Of a stretch of DNA of 64,000 bases, positions 40,563-54,695 are shown piece after piece (the stretch's first letter is position 1; every line of letters begins with the position of its first letter). The stretch is from Calliopsis andreniformis. Its lineage: Eukaryota; Arthropoda; Insecta; Hymenoptera; Andrenidae. Under the pieces are notes generated by a model. It made no database searches and was not told the origin of the DNA. It saw only the letters and a program-made list of their open reading frames with translations. The position numbers were made by a program, and so were the translations under genes. The DNA lies in assembly GCF_051401765.1 (NCBI RefSeq), contig NW_027480438.1, positions 4,402,001 through 4,466,000 of the forward strand. Reading direction: 5' to 3'.

Positions 40563-42478
40563 ATGTTCAAACCTCAATCCTCAATTCTGAACCTTCAATC
40601 CACAATACTCAATCTTCAATCCTCAATCCTCAATACTCAATCCTCAATCCCCAATCCTCAATCCTCAGTCATCAAACCTCAATCTTCAATACTCAATCCT
40701 CAATCCTCAATCCTTAATACTCAATCCTCAATCCTCAATCATCAATCCTCAATCTTCAATCCTCAATTCTCAATCTTTAATCCTCAGTCCTCAATCCTCA
40801 ATCTTCAATCTTCAATCTTCAATCCTCGACCCGCAATCCTCAATCCTCAATCCTCAATCCTCAGTCCTAAATCCGCAATATTCAATCCTCAATACTCAAT
40901 CTTCAATCCTCAATCCTCAATCCTCAATGCTCAATCCTCTATCCTCAATCTTGAATCCTCAATACTCAATCTTCAATCCCCAATCCTCAATCTTCAATCC
41001 TCAATCCTCAATCCTCAATCCTCAATCCTCAATCCTCAATCCTCAATGTTCAATCCTCAACAGTCAATCATCAATCTTCAATCCTCAATACTCAATCTTC
41101 AATCCTCAATGCTCAATCCTCAACCTTCAATCCTCAATACTCAATCTTCAATCGTCAATCCTCAATCCTCAATCCTCATTCTACAATCCTCAATACCCAA
41201 TCCTCAATCTTCAATCCTCAATCCTCAATCCCCAATTCTCAATCCTCAATCCTCAATCCTCAGACCTCAAGCATCAATCCTCAACCGTCAGTCCTCGTCC
41301 TCAATCCTCAACACTGAATCCTAAATCCTCAATCTTCAATCGTCAATACTAAATCTTCAATCCTCAATCTTCAGTCCTCAATCCTCAATCCTCAATCCTC
41401 AATATTCAACACACAACCCTCAACCATCAATCCTCAATACTCATCCATCAATACTCAATTCTCAATACTCAATAGAATATCCTGAGTTCTCATGGTTCAA
41501 TACTCAATCCACAAATTCAATAATCAAATCTCAATCTTCAAACATCAATCCTCAACACTCAATACTCAACACTCAATCCTCTGTCCTCAAACCTCAATCC
41601 CGAACCCTCAATCCTGAATCCTCAATCTTCAGCACTCAGTCCTCAACAATCAATTGTCAATCCTCAATCCTCAATAGAATATCCTCAATTCACAGTTTTC
41701 AATACTCAATCCCCATTCTTCAATCTTCAAATCTCAATCCACAAACATCAATTCCCATCACTCAACCCTCAACCCTAAGTCCTCAATATTCAATCCACAG
41801 TCCTCAATCCTCAATCTTCAATCCTCAATCCTCAATCCTCAATCGTCATTACTCAATCCTCAATCGTCAATCCTCAATCCCCAATCCTCAATCTTCAATC
41901 CTCAATCCTCAATCCTGAATCCTCAATAGTCAATCTTCAATCCTCGATACTCAATCTTCAATCCTCAATCATCAATCCTCAGTCCTCAATCCTCAATCGT
42001 CAATCCTCAATCCTCAATCTTCAATCCTCAATCATCAATCCTCAGTCCTCAAACCTCAATTCTGAATCCTCAATCCTGAATCCTCAATCTTCAGACCTCA
42101 GTCCTCAACAATCAGCTGTCAATTCTCAATACTCAATAGAATATCATCAATTCACAGTTTTCAATACTCAATACTGAATCTGTAATCTTTAAATCTCTAT
42201 CCACAAACATCAATTCTCATCACTCAAACCTCAACACTCAGTCCCCAATCCTCAATCATCAATCCTCAATCCTCAATCCTCAATCCTCAATCCTCAATCT
42301 TCAATCCTCAATACTCAATCATCAATCCTCAAACCTCAATCCTCAATCCTCAATCCTCAACCCTCAATCCTCAGTCTTCAAACCTCAATACTCAATATCC
42401 AATCCTCAATCCTCAATCCTCAATCCTCAATCTTCAATCCTCAATCCTCAATCTTCAACCCTCAACACTCAGTCCTCA
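40563..42478. repeat. HOR unit 9, short (1,916 bp, lacks E-F-G-H-I)
   Basis: Partner of unit 5 with the same internal break (about 42015, before E) and J at 42139. It is 8 bp longer than unit 5. Its D-module carries CCTGAGTTCTC at 41483, destroying the GAATTC found in every other core D-module. Confidence 0.88.
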
Positions 42479-45400
42479 ATGTTCAAACCTCAATCCTCAA
42501 TTCTGAACCTTCAATCCACAATACTCAATCTTCAATCCTCAATCCTCAATACTCAATCCTCAATCCCCAATCCTCAATCCTCAGTCATCAAACCTCAATC
42601 TTCAATACTCAATCCTCAATCCTCAATCCTTAATACTCAATCCTCAATCCTCAATCATCAATCCTCAATCTTCAATCCTCAATTCTCAATCTTTAATCCT
42701 CAGTCCTCAATCCTCAATCTTCAATCTTCAATCTTCAATCCTCGACCCGCAACCCTCAATACCCAATCCTCAATCTTCAATCCTCAATCCTCAATCCTCA
42801 ATTCTCAATCCTCAATCCTCAACCCTCAATCCTCAATCCTCAATCCTCAGTCCTCAAACCTCAATTCTGAATCCTCAATCCTGAATCCTCAATCTTCAGC
42901 CCTCAGTCCTCAACAATCAGGTGACAATCCTCAATCCTTAATAGAATATCCTCAATCCCCAATCCTCAATCTTCAATCCTCAATCCTCAATCCTCAATCC
43001 TCAATCCTCAATCCTCAATGTTCAATCCTCAACAGTCAATCATCAATCTTCAATCCTCAATACTCAATCTTCAATCCTCAATGCTCAATCCTCAACCTTC
43101 AATCCTCAATACTCAATCTTCAATCGTCAATCGTCAATCCTCAATCCTCATTCTACAATCCTCAATACCCAATCCTCAATCTTCAATCCTCAATCCTCAA
43201 TCCCCAATTCTCAATCCTCAATCCTCAATCCTCAGACCTCAAGCATCAATCCTCAACCGTCAGTCCTCGTCCTCAATCCTCAACACTGAATTCTAAATCC
43301 TCAATCTTCAATCGTCAATACTAAATCTTCAATCCTCAATCTTCAGTCCTCAATCCTCAATCCTCAATCCTCAATATTCAACACACAACCCTCAACCATC
43401 AATCCTCAATACTCAACCATCAATACTCAATTCTCAATACTCAATAGAATATCCTGAATTCTCATGGTTCAATACTCAATCCACAAATTCAATAATCAAA
43501 TCTCAATCCTCAAACATCAATCCTCAACACTCAATACTCAACACTCAATCCTCTGTCCTCAAACCTCAATACCGAACCCTCAATCCTGAATCCTCAATCT
43601 TCAGCACTCAGTCCTCAACAATCAATTGTCAATCCTCAATCCTCAATAGAATATCCTCAATTCACAGTTTTCAATACTCAATCCCCATTCTTCAATCTTC
43701 AAATCTCAATCCACAAACATCAATTCCCATCACTCAACCCTCAACACTAAGTCCTCAATATTCAATCCACAGTCCTCAATCCTCAATCATCAATCCTCAA
43801 TCCTCAATCCTCAATCGTCATTACTCAATCCTCAATCGTCAATCCTCAATCCCCAATCCTCAATCTTCAATCCTCAATCCTCAATCCTGAATCCTCAATA
43901 GTCAATCTTCAATCCTCGATACTCAATCTTCAATCCTCAATCATCAATCCTCAGACCTCAATCCTCAATCGTCAATCCTCAATCCTCAATCCTCAATTCT
44001 CAATCCTCAATCCTCATTCCTCAATCTTCAATCCTCAATACTCAATCCACAATCCTCAATATTCAATCCTCAATACTCAATCTTCAATCCACAATCCGCA
44101 ATCCTCAATCCTCAATCCTCAATCCTCAATCCTCAATCCTCAATCTTGAATCCTCAATACTCAATCTTCAATCCCCAATCCTCAATCTTCAATCCTCAAT
44201 CCTCAATCCTCAATCCTCAATCCTCAATCCTCAATCTTCAATCCTCTACACTCAATCATCAATCTTCAATCCTCAATACTCAACCTTCAATCCTCAAAGC
44301 TCAATCATCAACATTCAATCCTCAATACTCAATCTTCAATCGTCAATCCTCAGTCCTCATCCTCAATCCTCAATCCTCAATCCTCAATCCTCAATCTTCA
44401 GTCATCAATACTCAATATTCAATCCTCAATCCTCAATCCTCAGACCTCAAACCTCAATTCTGAATCCTCAATCCTGAATCCTCAATCTTCAGCCCTCAGT
44501 CCTCAACAATCAGGTGACAATCCTCAATCCTCAATAGAATATCCTCAATTCGCAGCTTTCGATACACAATACTCAATCTGCAATCTTCAAATCTCTATCC
44601 ACAAGCATCAATTCTCATCACTCAACCCTCAACACTTAGTCCTCAATGTTCAATCCTCAATCGTCAATCCTCAATCTTCAATCTTCAATACTCAATCTTC
44701 AATCCTCAATCCTCAATCCTCAATCCTCAATCCTCAATCCTCATTCTTCAATCCTCAATACCCAATCCTCAATCTTCAATCCTCAATCCTCAATCCCCAA
44801 TTCTCAATCCTCAATCCTCAATCCTCAGACCTCAAACATCAATCCTCAATCGTCAGTCCTCGTCCTCAATCCTCAACACTCAATCCTAAATCCTCAATCT
44901 TCAATCGTCAATATTCAATCTTCAATACTCAATCCTCAATCCTCAATCCTCAATCCTCAATCCTCAATGTTCAATCCTCGATACCCAGTCCTCAACCTTC
45001 AATCCTCAATCCTCAATCCTCAATCCTCAATCCTCAATCCTCAATCCCCAATCCTCAATCCTCAATCATCAAACCTCAACATTCAATACTCAATCCTCAA
45101 TCCTCAATCCTTAATACTCAATCCTCAATCCTCAATCATCAATCCTCAATCTTCAATCCTCAATTCTCAATCTTTAATCCTCAGTCCTCAATCCTCAATC
45201 TTCAATCTTCAATCTTCAATCCTCGACCCGCAATCCTCAATCCTCAATCCTCAATCCTCAGTCCTCAATCCGCAATATTCAATCCCCAATACTCAATCTT
45301 CAATCCTCAATCCTCAATCCTCAATCCTCAATCCTCTATCCTCAATCTTGAATCCTCAATACTCAATCTTCAATCCCCAATCCTCAATCTTCAATCCTCA

Positions 45401-48400
45401 ATCCTCAATCCTCAATCCTCAATCCTCAATCCTCAATGTTCAATCCTCAACAGTCAATCATCAATCTTCAATCCTCAATACTCAATCTTCAATCCACAAT
45501 GCTCAATCCTCAACCTTCAATCCTCAATACTCAATCTTCAATCGTCAATCCTCAATCCTCAATCCTCAATCCTCATTCTACAATCCTCAATACCCAATCC
45601 TCAATCTTCAATCCTCAATCCTCAATCCCCAATTCTCAATCCTCAATCCTCAATCCTCAGACCTCAAGCATCAATCCTCAACCGTCAGTCCTCGTCCTCA
45701 ATCCTCAACACTGAATCCTAAATCCTCAATCTTCAATCGTCAATACTAAATCTTCAATCCTCAATCTTCAGTCCTCAATCCTCAATCCTCAATCCTCAAT
45801 ATTCAACACACAACCCTCAACCATCAATCCTCAATACTCAACCATCAATACTCAATTCTCAATACTCAATAGAATATCCTGAATTCTCATGGTTCAATAC
45901 TCAATCCACAAATTCAATAATCAAATCTCAATTCTCAAACATCAATCCTCAACACTCAATACTCAACACTCAATCCTCTGTCCTCAAACCTCAATCCCGA
46001 ACCCTCAATCCTGAATCCTCAATCTTCAGCACTCAGTCCTCAACAATCAATTGTCAATCCTCAATCCTCAATAGAATATCCTCAATTCACAGTTTTCAAT
46101 ACTCAATCCCCATTCTTCAATCTTCAAATCTCAATCCACAAACATCAATTCCCATCACTCAACCCTCAACACTAAGTCCTCAATATTCAATCCACAGTCC
46201 TCAATCCTCAATCTTCAATCCTCAATCCTCAATCCTCAATCGTCATTACTCAATCCTCAATCGTCAATCCTCAATCCCCAATCCCCAATCTTCAATCCTC
46301 AATCCTCAATCCTCAATCCTCAATAGTCAATCTTCAATCCTCAATACTCAATCTTCAATCCTCAATCATCAATCCTCAGTCCTCAATCCTCAATCGTCAA
46401 TCCTCAATCCTCAATCCTCAATTCTCAATCCTCAATCCTCATTCCTCAATCTTCAATCCTCAATACTCAATCCACAATCCTCAATATTCAATCCTCAATA
46501 CTCAATCTTCAATCCACAATCCGCAATCCTCAATCCTCAATCCTCAATCCTCAATCCTCAATCCTCAATCTTGAATCCTCAATACTCAATCTTCAATCCC
46601 CAATCCTCAATCTTCAATCCTCAATCCTCAATCCTCAATCCTCAATCCTCAATCCTCAATCTTCAATCCTCTACACTCAATCATCAATCTTCAATCCTCA
46701 ATACTCAACCTTCAATCCTCAAAGCTCAATCCTCAACATTCAATCCTCAATACTCAATCTTCAATCGTCAATCCTCAGTCCTCATCCTCAATCCTCAATC
46801 CTCAATCCTCAGTCCTCAATCTTCAATCCTCAATACTCAATATTCAATCCTCAATCCTCAATCCTCAGACCTCAAACCTCAATTCTGAATCCTCAATCCT
46901 GAATCCTCAATCTTTAGCCCTCAGTTCTCAACAATCAGGAGACAATCCTCAATCCTCAATAGAATATCCTCAATTCGCAGCTTTCGATACACAATACTCA
47001 ATCTGCAATCTTCAAATCTCTATCCACAAGCATCAATTCACATCACTCAACCCTCAACACTCAGTCCTCAATGTTCAATCCTCAATCATCAATCCTCAAT
47101 CTTCAATCTTCAATACTCAATCTTCAATCCTCAATCCTCAATCCTCAATCCTCAATCCTCAATCCTCATTCTTCAATCCTCAATACCCAATCCTCAATCT
47201 TCAATCCTTAATCCTCAATCCCCAATTCTCAATCCTCAATCCTCAATCCTCAGACCTCAAACATCAATCCTCAACCGTCAGTCCTCGTCCTCAATCCTCA
47301 ACACTCAATCCTAAATCCTCAATCTTCAATCGTCAATATTCAATCTTCAATACTCAATCCTCAATCCTCAATCCTCAATCCTCAATCCTCAATGTTCAAT
47401 CCTCGATACCCGGTCCTCAACCTTCAATCCTCAATCCTCAATCCTCAATCCTCAATCCTCAATCCTCAATCCCCAATCCTCAATCCTCAATCATCAAACC
47501 TCAACCTTCAATACTCAATCCTCAATCCTCAATCCTTAATACTCAATCCTCAATCCTCAATGATCAATCCTCAATCTTCAATCCTCAATTCTCAATCTTT
47601 AATCCTCAGTCCTCAATCCTCAATCATCAATCTTCAATCTTCAATCCTCGACCCGCAATCCTCAATCCTCAATCCTCAATCCTCAGTCCTCAATCCGCAA
47701 TATTCAATCCCCAATACTCAATCTTCAATCCTCAATCCTCAATCCTCAATCCTCAATCCTCTATCCTCAATCTTGAATCCTCAATACTCAATCTTCAATC
47801 CCCAATCCTCAATCTTCAATCCTCAATCCTCAGTCCTCAATCCTCAATCCTCAATCCTCAATGTTCAATCCTCAACAGTCAATCATCAATCTTCAATCCT
47901 CAATACTCAATCTTCAATCCTCAATGCTCAATCCTCAACCTTCAATCCTCAATACTCAATCTTCATCGTCAATCCTCAATCCTCGATCCTCAATCCTCAT
48001 TCTACAATCCTCAATACCCAATCCTCAACCTTCAATCCTCAATCCTCAATCCCCAATTCTCAATCCTCAATCCTCAATCCTCAGACCTCAAGCATCAATC
48101 CTCAACCGTCAGTCCTCGTCCTCAATCCTCAACACTGAATCCTAAATCCTCAATCTTCAATCGTCAATACTAAATCTTCAATCCTCAATCTGCAGTCCTC
48201 AATCCTCAATCCTCAATCCTCAATATTCAACACACAACCCTCAACCATCAATCCTCAATACTCAACCATCAATACTCAATTTTCAATACTCAATAGAATA
48301 TCCTGAATTCTCATGGTTCAATACTCAATCCACAAATTCAATAATCAAATCTCAATCCTCAAACATCAATCCTCAACACTCAATACTCAACACTCAATCC

Positions 48401-50606
48401 TCTGTCCTCAAACCTCAATCCCGAACCCTCAATCCTGAATCCTCAATCTTCAGCACTCAGTCCTCAACAATCAATTGTCAATCCTCAATCCTCAATAGAA
48501 TATCCTCAATTCACAGTTTTCAATACTCAATCCCCGTTCTTCAATCTTCAAATCTCAATCCACAAACATCAATTCCCATCACTCAACCCTCAACACTAAG
48601 TCCTCAATATTCAATCCACAGTCCTCAATCCTCAATCTTCAATCCTCAATACTCAATCCACAATCCTCAATATTCAATCCTCAATACTCAATCTTCAATC
48701 CACAATCCGCAATCCTCAGTCCTCAATCCTCAATCCTCAATCCTCAATCCTCAATCTTGAATCCTCAATACTCAATCTTCAATCCCCAATCCTCAATCTT
48801 CAATCCTCAATCCTCAAAGCTCAATCCTCAACATTCAATCCTCAATACTCAATCTTCAATCGTCAATCCTCAGTCCTCATCCTCAATCCTCAATCCTCAA
48901 TCCTCAATCCTCAATCTTCAATCCTCAATACTCAATATTCAATCCTCAATCCTCAATCCTCAGACCTCAAACCTCAATTCTGAATCCTCAATCCTGAATC
49001 CTCAATCTTCAGCCCTCAGTCCTCAACAATCAGGTGACAATCCTCAATCCTCAATAGAATATCCTCAATTCGCAGCTTTCGATACACAATACTCAATCTG
49101 CAATCTTCAAATCTCTATCCACAAGCATCAATTCTCATCACTCAACCCTCAACACTCAGTCCTCAATGTTCAATCCTCAATCATCAATCCTCAATCTTCA
49201 ATCTTCAATACTCAATCTTCAATCCTCAATCTTCAATCCTCAATCCTCAATCCTCAATCCTCATTCTTCAATCCTCAATACCCAATCCTCAATCTTCAAT
49301 CCTCAATCCTCAATCACCAATTCTCAATCCTCAATCCTCAATCCTCAGACCTCAAACATCAATCCTCAACCGTCAGTCCTCGTCCTCAATCCTCAACACT
49401 CAATCCTAAATCCTCAATCTTCAATCGTCAATATTCAATCTTCAATACTCAATCCTCAATCCTCAATCCTCAATCCTCAATCCTCAATGTTCAATCCTCG
49501 ATACCCAGTCCTCAACCTTCAATCCTCAATCCTCAATCCTCAATCCTCAATCCTCAATCCTCAATCCTCAGTCCTCAAACCACAATCCTGAATCCTCAAT
49601 CCTGAATCCTCAATCTTCAGCCCTGAGTCCTCAACAATCAGATGTCAATCCTCAATCCTCACTAGAATATCCTCAGTTCAGAGCTTTCCATACGCAATAC
49701 TCAGTCTGCAATCTTCAAATCTCTATCCACAAACATCAATTCTCATCACTCAACCCTCAACACTCAGTCCCCAATACTCAATCTTCAATCCTCAATCCTC
49801 AACCCTCAATCCTCAATCCTCAATCTTCAATCCTGAATACTCAATCTTCAATCCTCAATCCTCAATCCTCAATCCTCAGTCCTCAAACCTCAATTCTGAA
49901 TCCTCGATCCTGAATCCTCAATCTCCAGCCCTCAGTCCTGAACAATCAGGTGACAATCCTCAATCCTCAATAGAATATCCTCAATTCACAGTTTTCAATA
50001 CTCAATACTCAATCTGCAATCTTCAAATCTCTATCCACAAACAACAATTCTCATCACTCAACACTCAACACTCAGTCCTCAATGTTCAATCCTCAATCCT
50101 CAATTCTCAATCTTCAATCCTTAATACTCAATATTAAATCCTCAATCCTCAATCCTGAATACCCAATTCTCAATCTTCAATCCTCAATCCTCAATCCTCA
50201 ATTCTCAATCCTCAATCCTCGACCCTCAATCCTCAATCCTCAATCCTCAATCCTCAATCCTCAACCCTCAATCCTCAATCCTCAATCCTCAATCCTCAAT
50301 CCTCAACCCTCAGTCGTCAGTCTTCACACCTCAATGTTCAATCTTCAATCCTCAATCCTCAATCCTGAATCCTCAATCTTCAGACCTCAGTCCTCAACAA
50401 TCAGCTGTCAATTCTCAATACTCAATAGAATATCATCAATTCACAGTTTTCAATACTCAATACTGAATCTGTAATCTTTAAATCTCTATCCACAAACATC
50501 AATTCTCATCACTCAAACCTCAACACTCAGTCCCCAATCCTCAATCATCAATCCTCAATCCTCAATCCTCAATCCTCAATCTTCAACCCTCAACACTCAG
50601 TCCTCA
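42479..50606. repeat. HOR unit 10, composite, running out of the core into the right flank (8,128 bp)
   Basis: Modules: A (42479), H-derived insert (about 42750-42960), C (43018), D (43461), E (44146), F (44549), G (44646), late A, C (45436), D (45886), E (46571), F (46974), G (47071), late A (about 47630), C (47861), D (48310), a shortened E (48757), F (49069), G (49166), K (49660) and J (50428). The first part parallels unit 6. Unlike unit 6 it keeps D between the first C and E. The C-D-E-F-G series repeats with a period of about 2.42 kb. The K signature at 49660 marks the return of flank-type sequence. Confidence 0.82.
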
Positions 50607-51223
50607 ATGTTCAAACCTCAATCCTCAATTCTCAATCTTCAATCCTCAATACTCAATCTTCAATCCTCAATCCTCAATACTCAATCCTCAATCCTCAATC
50701 CTCAATCCTCAATCATCAATCCTCAATCTTCAATACTCAATCCTCAATCCTCAATCCTCAATACTCAATCCTCAATCCTCAATCATCAATCCTCAATCTT
50801 CAATCCTCAACCCGCAATCCTGAATCCCCAATCCTCAATCCTCAGTCCTCAATCCGCAATATTCAATACTCAGTACTCAATCTTCAATCCTCAATCCTCA
50901 ATCCTCAACCCTCAGTCCTCATTCTTCAATCCTCAATAACCAATCCTCAATCTTCAATCCTCATTCCTCAATCCTCAATTCTCAATCCTCAATCCTCAAT
51001 CCTCAGACCTCAAACATCAATACTCAACCCTCAGTCCTCGTCCTCAATCCGCAACCCTCAACCCTCAATCCTCAATCTTCAATCATCAATATTCAATCTT
51101 CAATACTCAATCCTCAATCCTCAATCCTCAATCCTCAATCCTGAATGTTCAATCCACGATACCCAATCCTCAATCTTCAATCCTCAATCCTCAATCCTCA
51201 ATCCTCAATCCTCAATCCTCAAT
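50607..51223. repeat. Right flank: A' module and G-like stretch
   Basis: A' starts at 50607. It is followed by CCCGCAATCC (about 50811), CAATAACCAATCC (about 50934), a slipped CAGTCCTCGTCC unit (about 51031) and a G-like GTTCAATCCACGATACCC at about 51148. The order recalls 4750-5440 of the left flank. No unique sequence is seen. Confidence 0.75.
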
Positions 51224-52975
51224 CCTCAGTCCTCAAACCACAATCCTGAATCCTCAATCCTGAATCCTCAATTTTCAGCCCTCAGTCCTCAACAATCAGT
51301 TGTCAATCCTCAATCCTCACTAGAATAACCTCAGTTCAGAGATTTCCATACGCAGTACTCAATCTGCAATCTTCAAATCCCTATCCACAAACATCAATTC
51401 CCATCACTCAACCCTCAACACTCAGTCCCCAATCCTCAATCTGCAATCCTCAATCCTCAACCTTCAATCCTCAATCCTCAATCTTCAATCCTCAGTACTC
51501 AATCTTCAATCCTCAATCCTCAATCCTCAATCCTCAATCCTCATCCTTCATTCCTCAATACCCAATCCTCAATCTTCAATCCTCAATCCTCAATCCTCAA
51601 TCCTCAAATCTCAATCCTCAATCCTCAGTCCTCAGTCCTTAAACCTCAATCCTCAGCCCTCAGCCCTCATTCTCAATCCTCAATCCTCAATCCTCAATCC
51701 TCAATCTTCAATCCTCAATACTCAATCTTCAATCCTCAATCCTCAATCCTCAGTCCTCAAACCTCAATTCTGAATCCTCAATCCTGAATCCTCAATCTTC
51801 AGCCCTCAGTCCTCAACAATCAGGTGACAATCCTCAATCCTCAATAGAATATCCTCAATTCACAGTTTTCAATAGTCAATACTCAATCTGCAATCTTCAA
51901 ATCTCTATCCACAAACATCAATTCTCATCACTCAACACTCAACACTCAGTCCTCAATGTTCAATCCTCAATCCTCAATTCTCAATCTTCAATCCTTAATA
52001 CTCAATATTAAATCCTCAATCCTCAATCCTCAATACCCAATTCTCAATCTTCAATCCTCAATCCTCAATCCTCAGTCCTCAAACCTCAATTCTGAATCCT
52101 CAATCCTGAATCCTCAATCTTCAGCCCTCAGTCCTCAACAATCAGGTGACAATCCTCAATCCTCAATAGAATGTCCTCAATTCACAGTTTTCAATACTCA
52201 ATTCTGAATCTGTAATCTTTAAATCTCTATCCACAAACATCAATTCTCATCACTAAAACCTCAACACTCAGTCCCCAATCCTCAATCATCAATCCTAAAT
52301 CCTCAATCCTCAATCTTCAATCCTCATTCATCAATCCTCGATACCCAGTCCTCAATCTTCAATCCTAAATCCTCAATCCTCAATTCTCAATCCTCAATCC
52401 TCAGTCCTCAGTCCTCAAACCGCAATCCTCAACCCTCAGCCCTCATAGTCAATCCTCAATCCTCAATTCTCAATACTCAATCTTCAATCCTCAATCCTCA
52501 ATCCTCAATCCTCAATCCTCATTCCTCAATTCTCAATCCTCAATACTCAGTCCTCAATCGTCAATCCTCAATCCTCAATCCTCAATCCTCAATCTTCTAT
52601 CATCAATATTCAACCTTCAATCCTCAATCCTCAATCATCAATCGACAATCCTCAATCCTCAATGTTCAGTCCTCAATACTCAATCCTCAATCTTCAATCC
52701 TCAATCTTCAATCCTCAATCCTCAATCCTCAATCCTCAATCCTCAGTCCTCAAACCACAATCCTGAATCCTCAATCCTGAATCCTCAATCTTCAGCGCCC
52801 TGTCCTCAACTATCAGTTATCAATCCTCAATCCTCAATAGAATATCCTAAGTTCGGAGATTTCCATACGCAATACTCAATCTGCAATCTTCAAATCTCTA
52901 TCCACAAACATCAATTCTCATCACTCAACCCTCAACACTCAGTCCCCAATCCTCAATCTTCAATCCTCAATCCTC
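51224..52975. repeat. Right-flank duplication, offset 4,504 bp, first copy
   Basis: Paired landmarks lie exactly 4,504 bp apart: ACCACAATCCTG 51237/55741; CACTAGAATAACC 51318/55822; the next GTTCAATCC start 51956/56460; CAGCGCCCTGTCC 52793/57297. The constant offset over about 1.75 kb means no net length change since duplication. Point differences exist, for example CAACTATCAG here versus CAACAATCAG in the second copy, and CAATCCTCAATCC here versus CAATACTGTATC in the other near 57000. Confidence 0.88.
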
Positions 52976-54064
52976 AACCCTCGATCCTCAATCCTCAATC
53001 TTCAATCCTGAATACTCAATCTTCAATCCTCAATCCTCAACCCTCAATCCTCAGTCCTCAAACCTCAATTCTGAATCCTCGATCCTGAATCCTCAATCTC
53101 CAGCCCTCAGTCCTGAACAATCAGGTGACAATCCTCAATCCTCAATAGAATTTCCTCAGTTCTCAGTTTTCAATACTCAATACTCAATCTGCAATCTTCA
53201 AATCTCTATCCACAAACATCAATTCTCATCACTCAACACTCAACACTCAGTCCTCAATGTTCAATCCTCAATCCTCAATTCTCAATCTTCAATCCTTAAT
53301 ACTCAATATTAAATCCTCAATCCTCAATCCACAATACCCAATTCTCAATCTTCAATCCTCAATCCTCAATCCTCAATTCTCAATTCTCAATCCTCAATCC
53401 TCAATCCTCAATCCTCAACCCTCAATCCTCAATCCTCAATCCTCAATCCTCAATCCTCAACCCTCAGTCGTCAGTCTTCACACCTCAATGTTCAATCTTC
53501 TATCCTCAATCCTCAATCCTGAATCCTCAATCTTCAGACCTCAGTCCTCAACAATCAGCTGTCAATCCTCAATACTCAATAGAATATCATCAATTCACAG
53601 TTTTCAATACTCAATACTGAATCTGTAATCTTTAAATCTCTATCCACAAACATCAATTCTCATCACTCAAACCTCAACACTCAGTCCCCAATCCTCAATC
53701 ATCAATCCTCAATCCTCAATCCTCAATCCTCAATCCTCAATATTCAATCCTCAATACTCAATCATCAATCCTCAAACCTCAATCCTCAATCCTCAATCCT
53801 CAACCCTCAGTCCTCAGTCTTCAAACCTTAATACTCAATATCCAGTCCTCAATCCTCAATCCTCAATCCTCAATCTTCAATCCTCAACCCTCAATCTTCA
53901 ACCCGCAACACTCAGTCCTCAATGTTCAAACCTCAATCCTCAATTCTGAACCTTCAATCCACAATACACAATCTTCAATCCTCAATCCTCAATACTCAAT
54001 CCTCAATCCCCAATCCTCAATCCTCAATCATCAAACCTCAATCTTCAATACTCAATCCTCAATC
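52976..54064. repeat. Right flank: signature, J and A modules
   Basis: Contains a CGATCCTGAATCC / CTGAACAATCAGG signature like those near 160 and 1160 of the left flank, then a GTTCAATCC block at 53257 resembling 50082, J (53582) and an A module (53922) with CCACAATACACAATC as a private change. A sequence related to 53922 recurs at 58179. Confidence 0.75.
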
Positions 54065-54695
54065 CTCAATCCTTAATACTCAATCCTCAATCCTCAATCA
54101 TCAATCCTCAATCTTCAATCCTCAATTCTCAATCTTTAATCCTCAGTCCTCAATCCTCAATCTTCAATCTTCAATCTTCAATCCTCGACCCGCAATCCTC
54201 AATCCTCAATCCTCAATCCTCAGTCCTCAATCCGCAATATTCAATCCTCAATACTCAATCTTCAATCCTCAATCCTCAATCCTCAACCCTCAGTCCTCAT
54301 TCTTCAATCCTCAATAACCAATCCTCAATCTTCAATCCTCATTCCACAATCCTCAATTCTCAATCCTCAATACTCAATCCTCAGACCTCAAACATCAATA
54401 CTCAACCCTCAGTCCTCGTCCTCAATCCGCAACCCTCAATCCTCAATCCTCAATCTTCAATCATCAATATTCAATCTTCAATACTCAATCCTCAATCCTC
54501 AATCCTCAATCCTCAATCCTCAAATCTCAATCCTCAATCCTCAGTCCTCAGTCCTTAAACCTCAATCCTCAGCCCTCAGCCCTCATTCTCAATCCTCAAT
54601 CCTCAATCCTCAATCCTCAATCTTCAATCCTCAATACTCAATCCACAATCCTCAATATTCAATCCTCAATACTCAATCTTCAATCCACAATCCGC
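54065..54695. repeat. Right-flank duplication, offset 3,440 bp, first copy
   Basis: CCTCGACC at 54183 pairs with 57623 and ATCCACAATC at 54641 pairs with 58081, both 3,440 bp apart. The segment runs from TCCTTAATACTC through CAATAACCAATCC and CAGTCCTCGTCC to CCTCAAATCTC. The copies part near 54695/58130, where this one reads ATCCACAATCCGC and the other ATCCCCAATCTTC. Confidence 0.83.

Larger units (their letters stand above)
31326..47625. repeat. Large segmental tandem duplication, copy 2 (about 16.3 kb)
   Basis: The copy begins where the G-tail of copy 1 changes abruptly into D (TCATCAATATTCAACACAC, about 31322-31340). It ends near 47625, where the matching G-tail continues instead into late-A sequence (TCATCAATCTTCAATC). 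Offsets to copy 1 are about 19600-19608 bp up to unit 8, then 15728-15736 bp through units 9-10 start, then 16302 bp from 44146 onward. The first step equals one HOR unit missing here; the second is a 566-bp difference caused by replacement of D in copy 1. Confidence 0.85.

Noticed and set aside
11720..47625. The large duplication treated purely as an assembly error
   Set aside because: The two copies differ by a missing unit, a 566-bp replacement and private point changes, which a simple assembly duplication would not create. An error cannot be fully excluded without reads, so a read check is listed with the finding.
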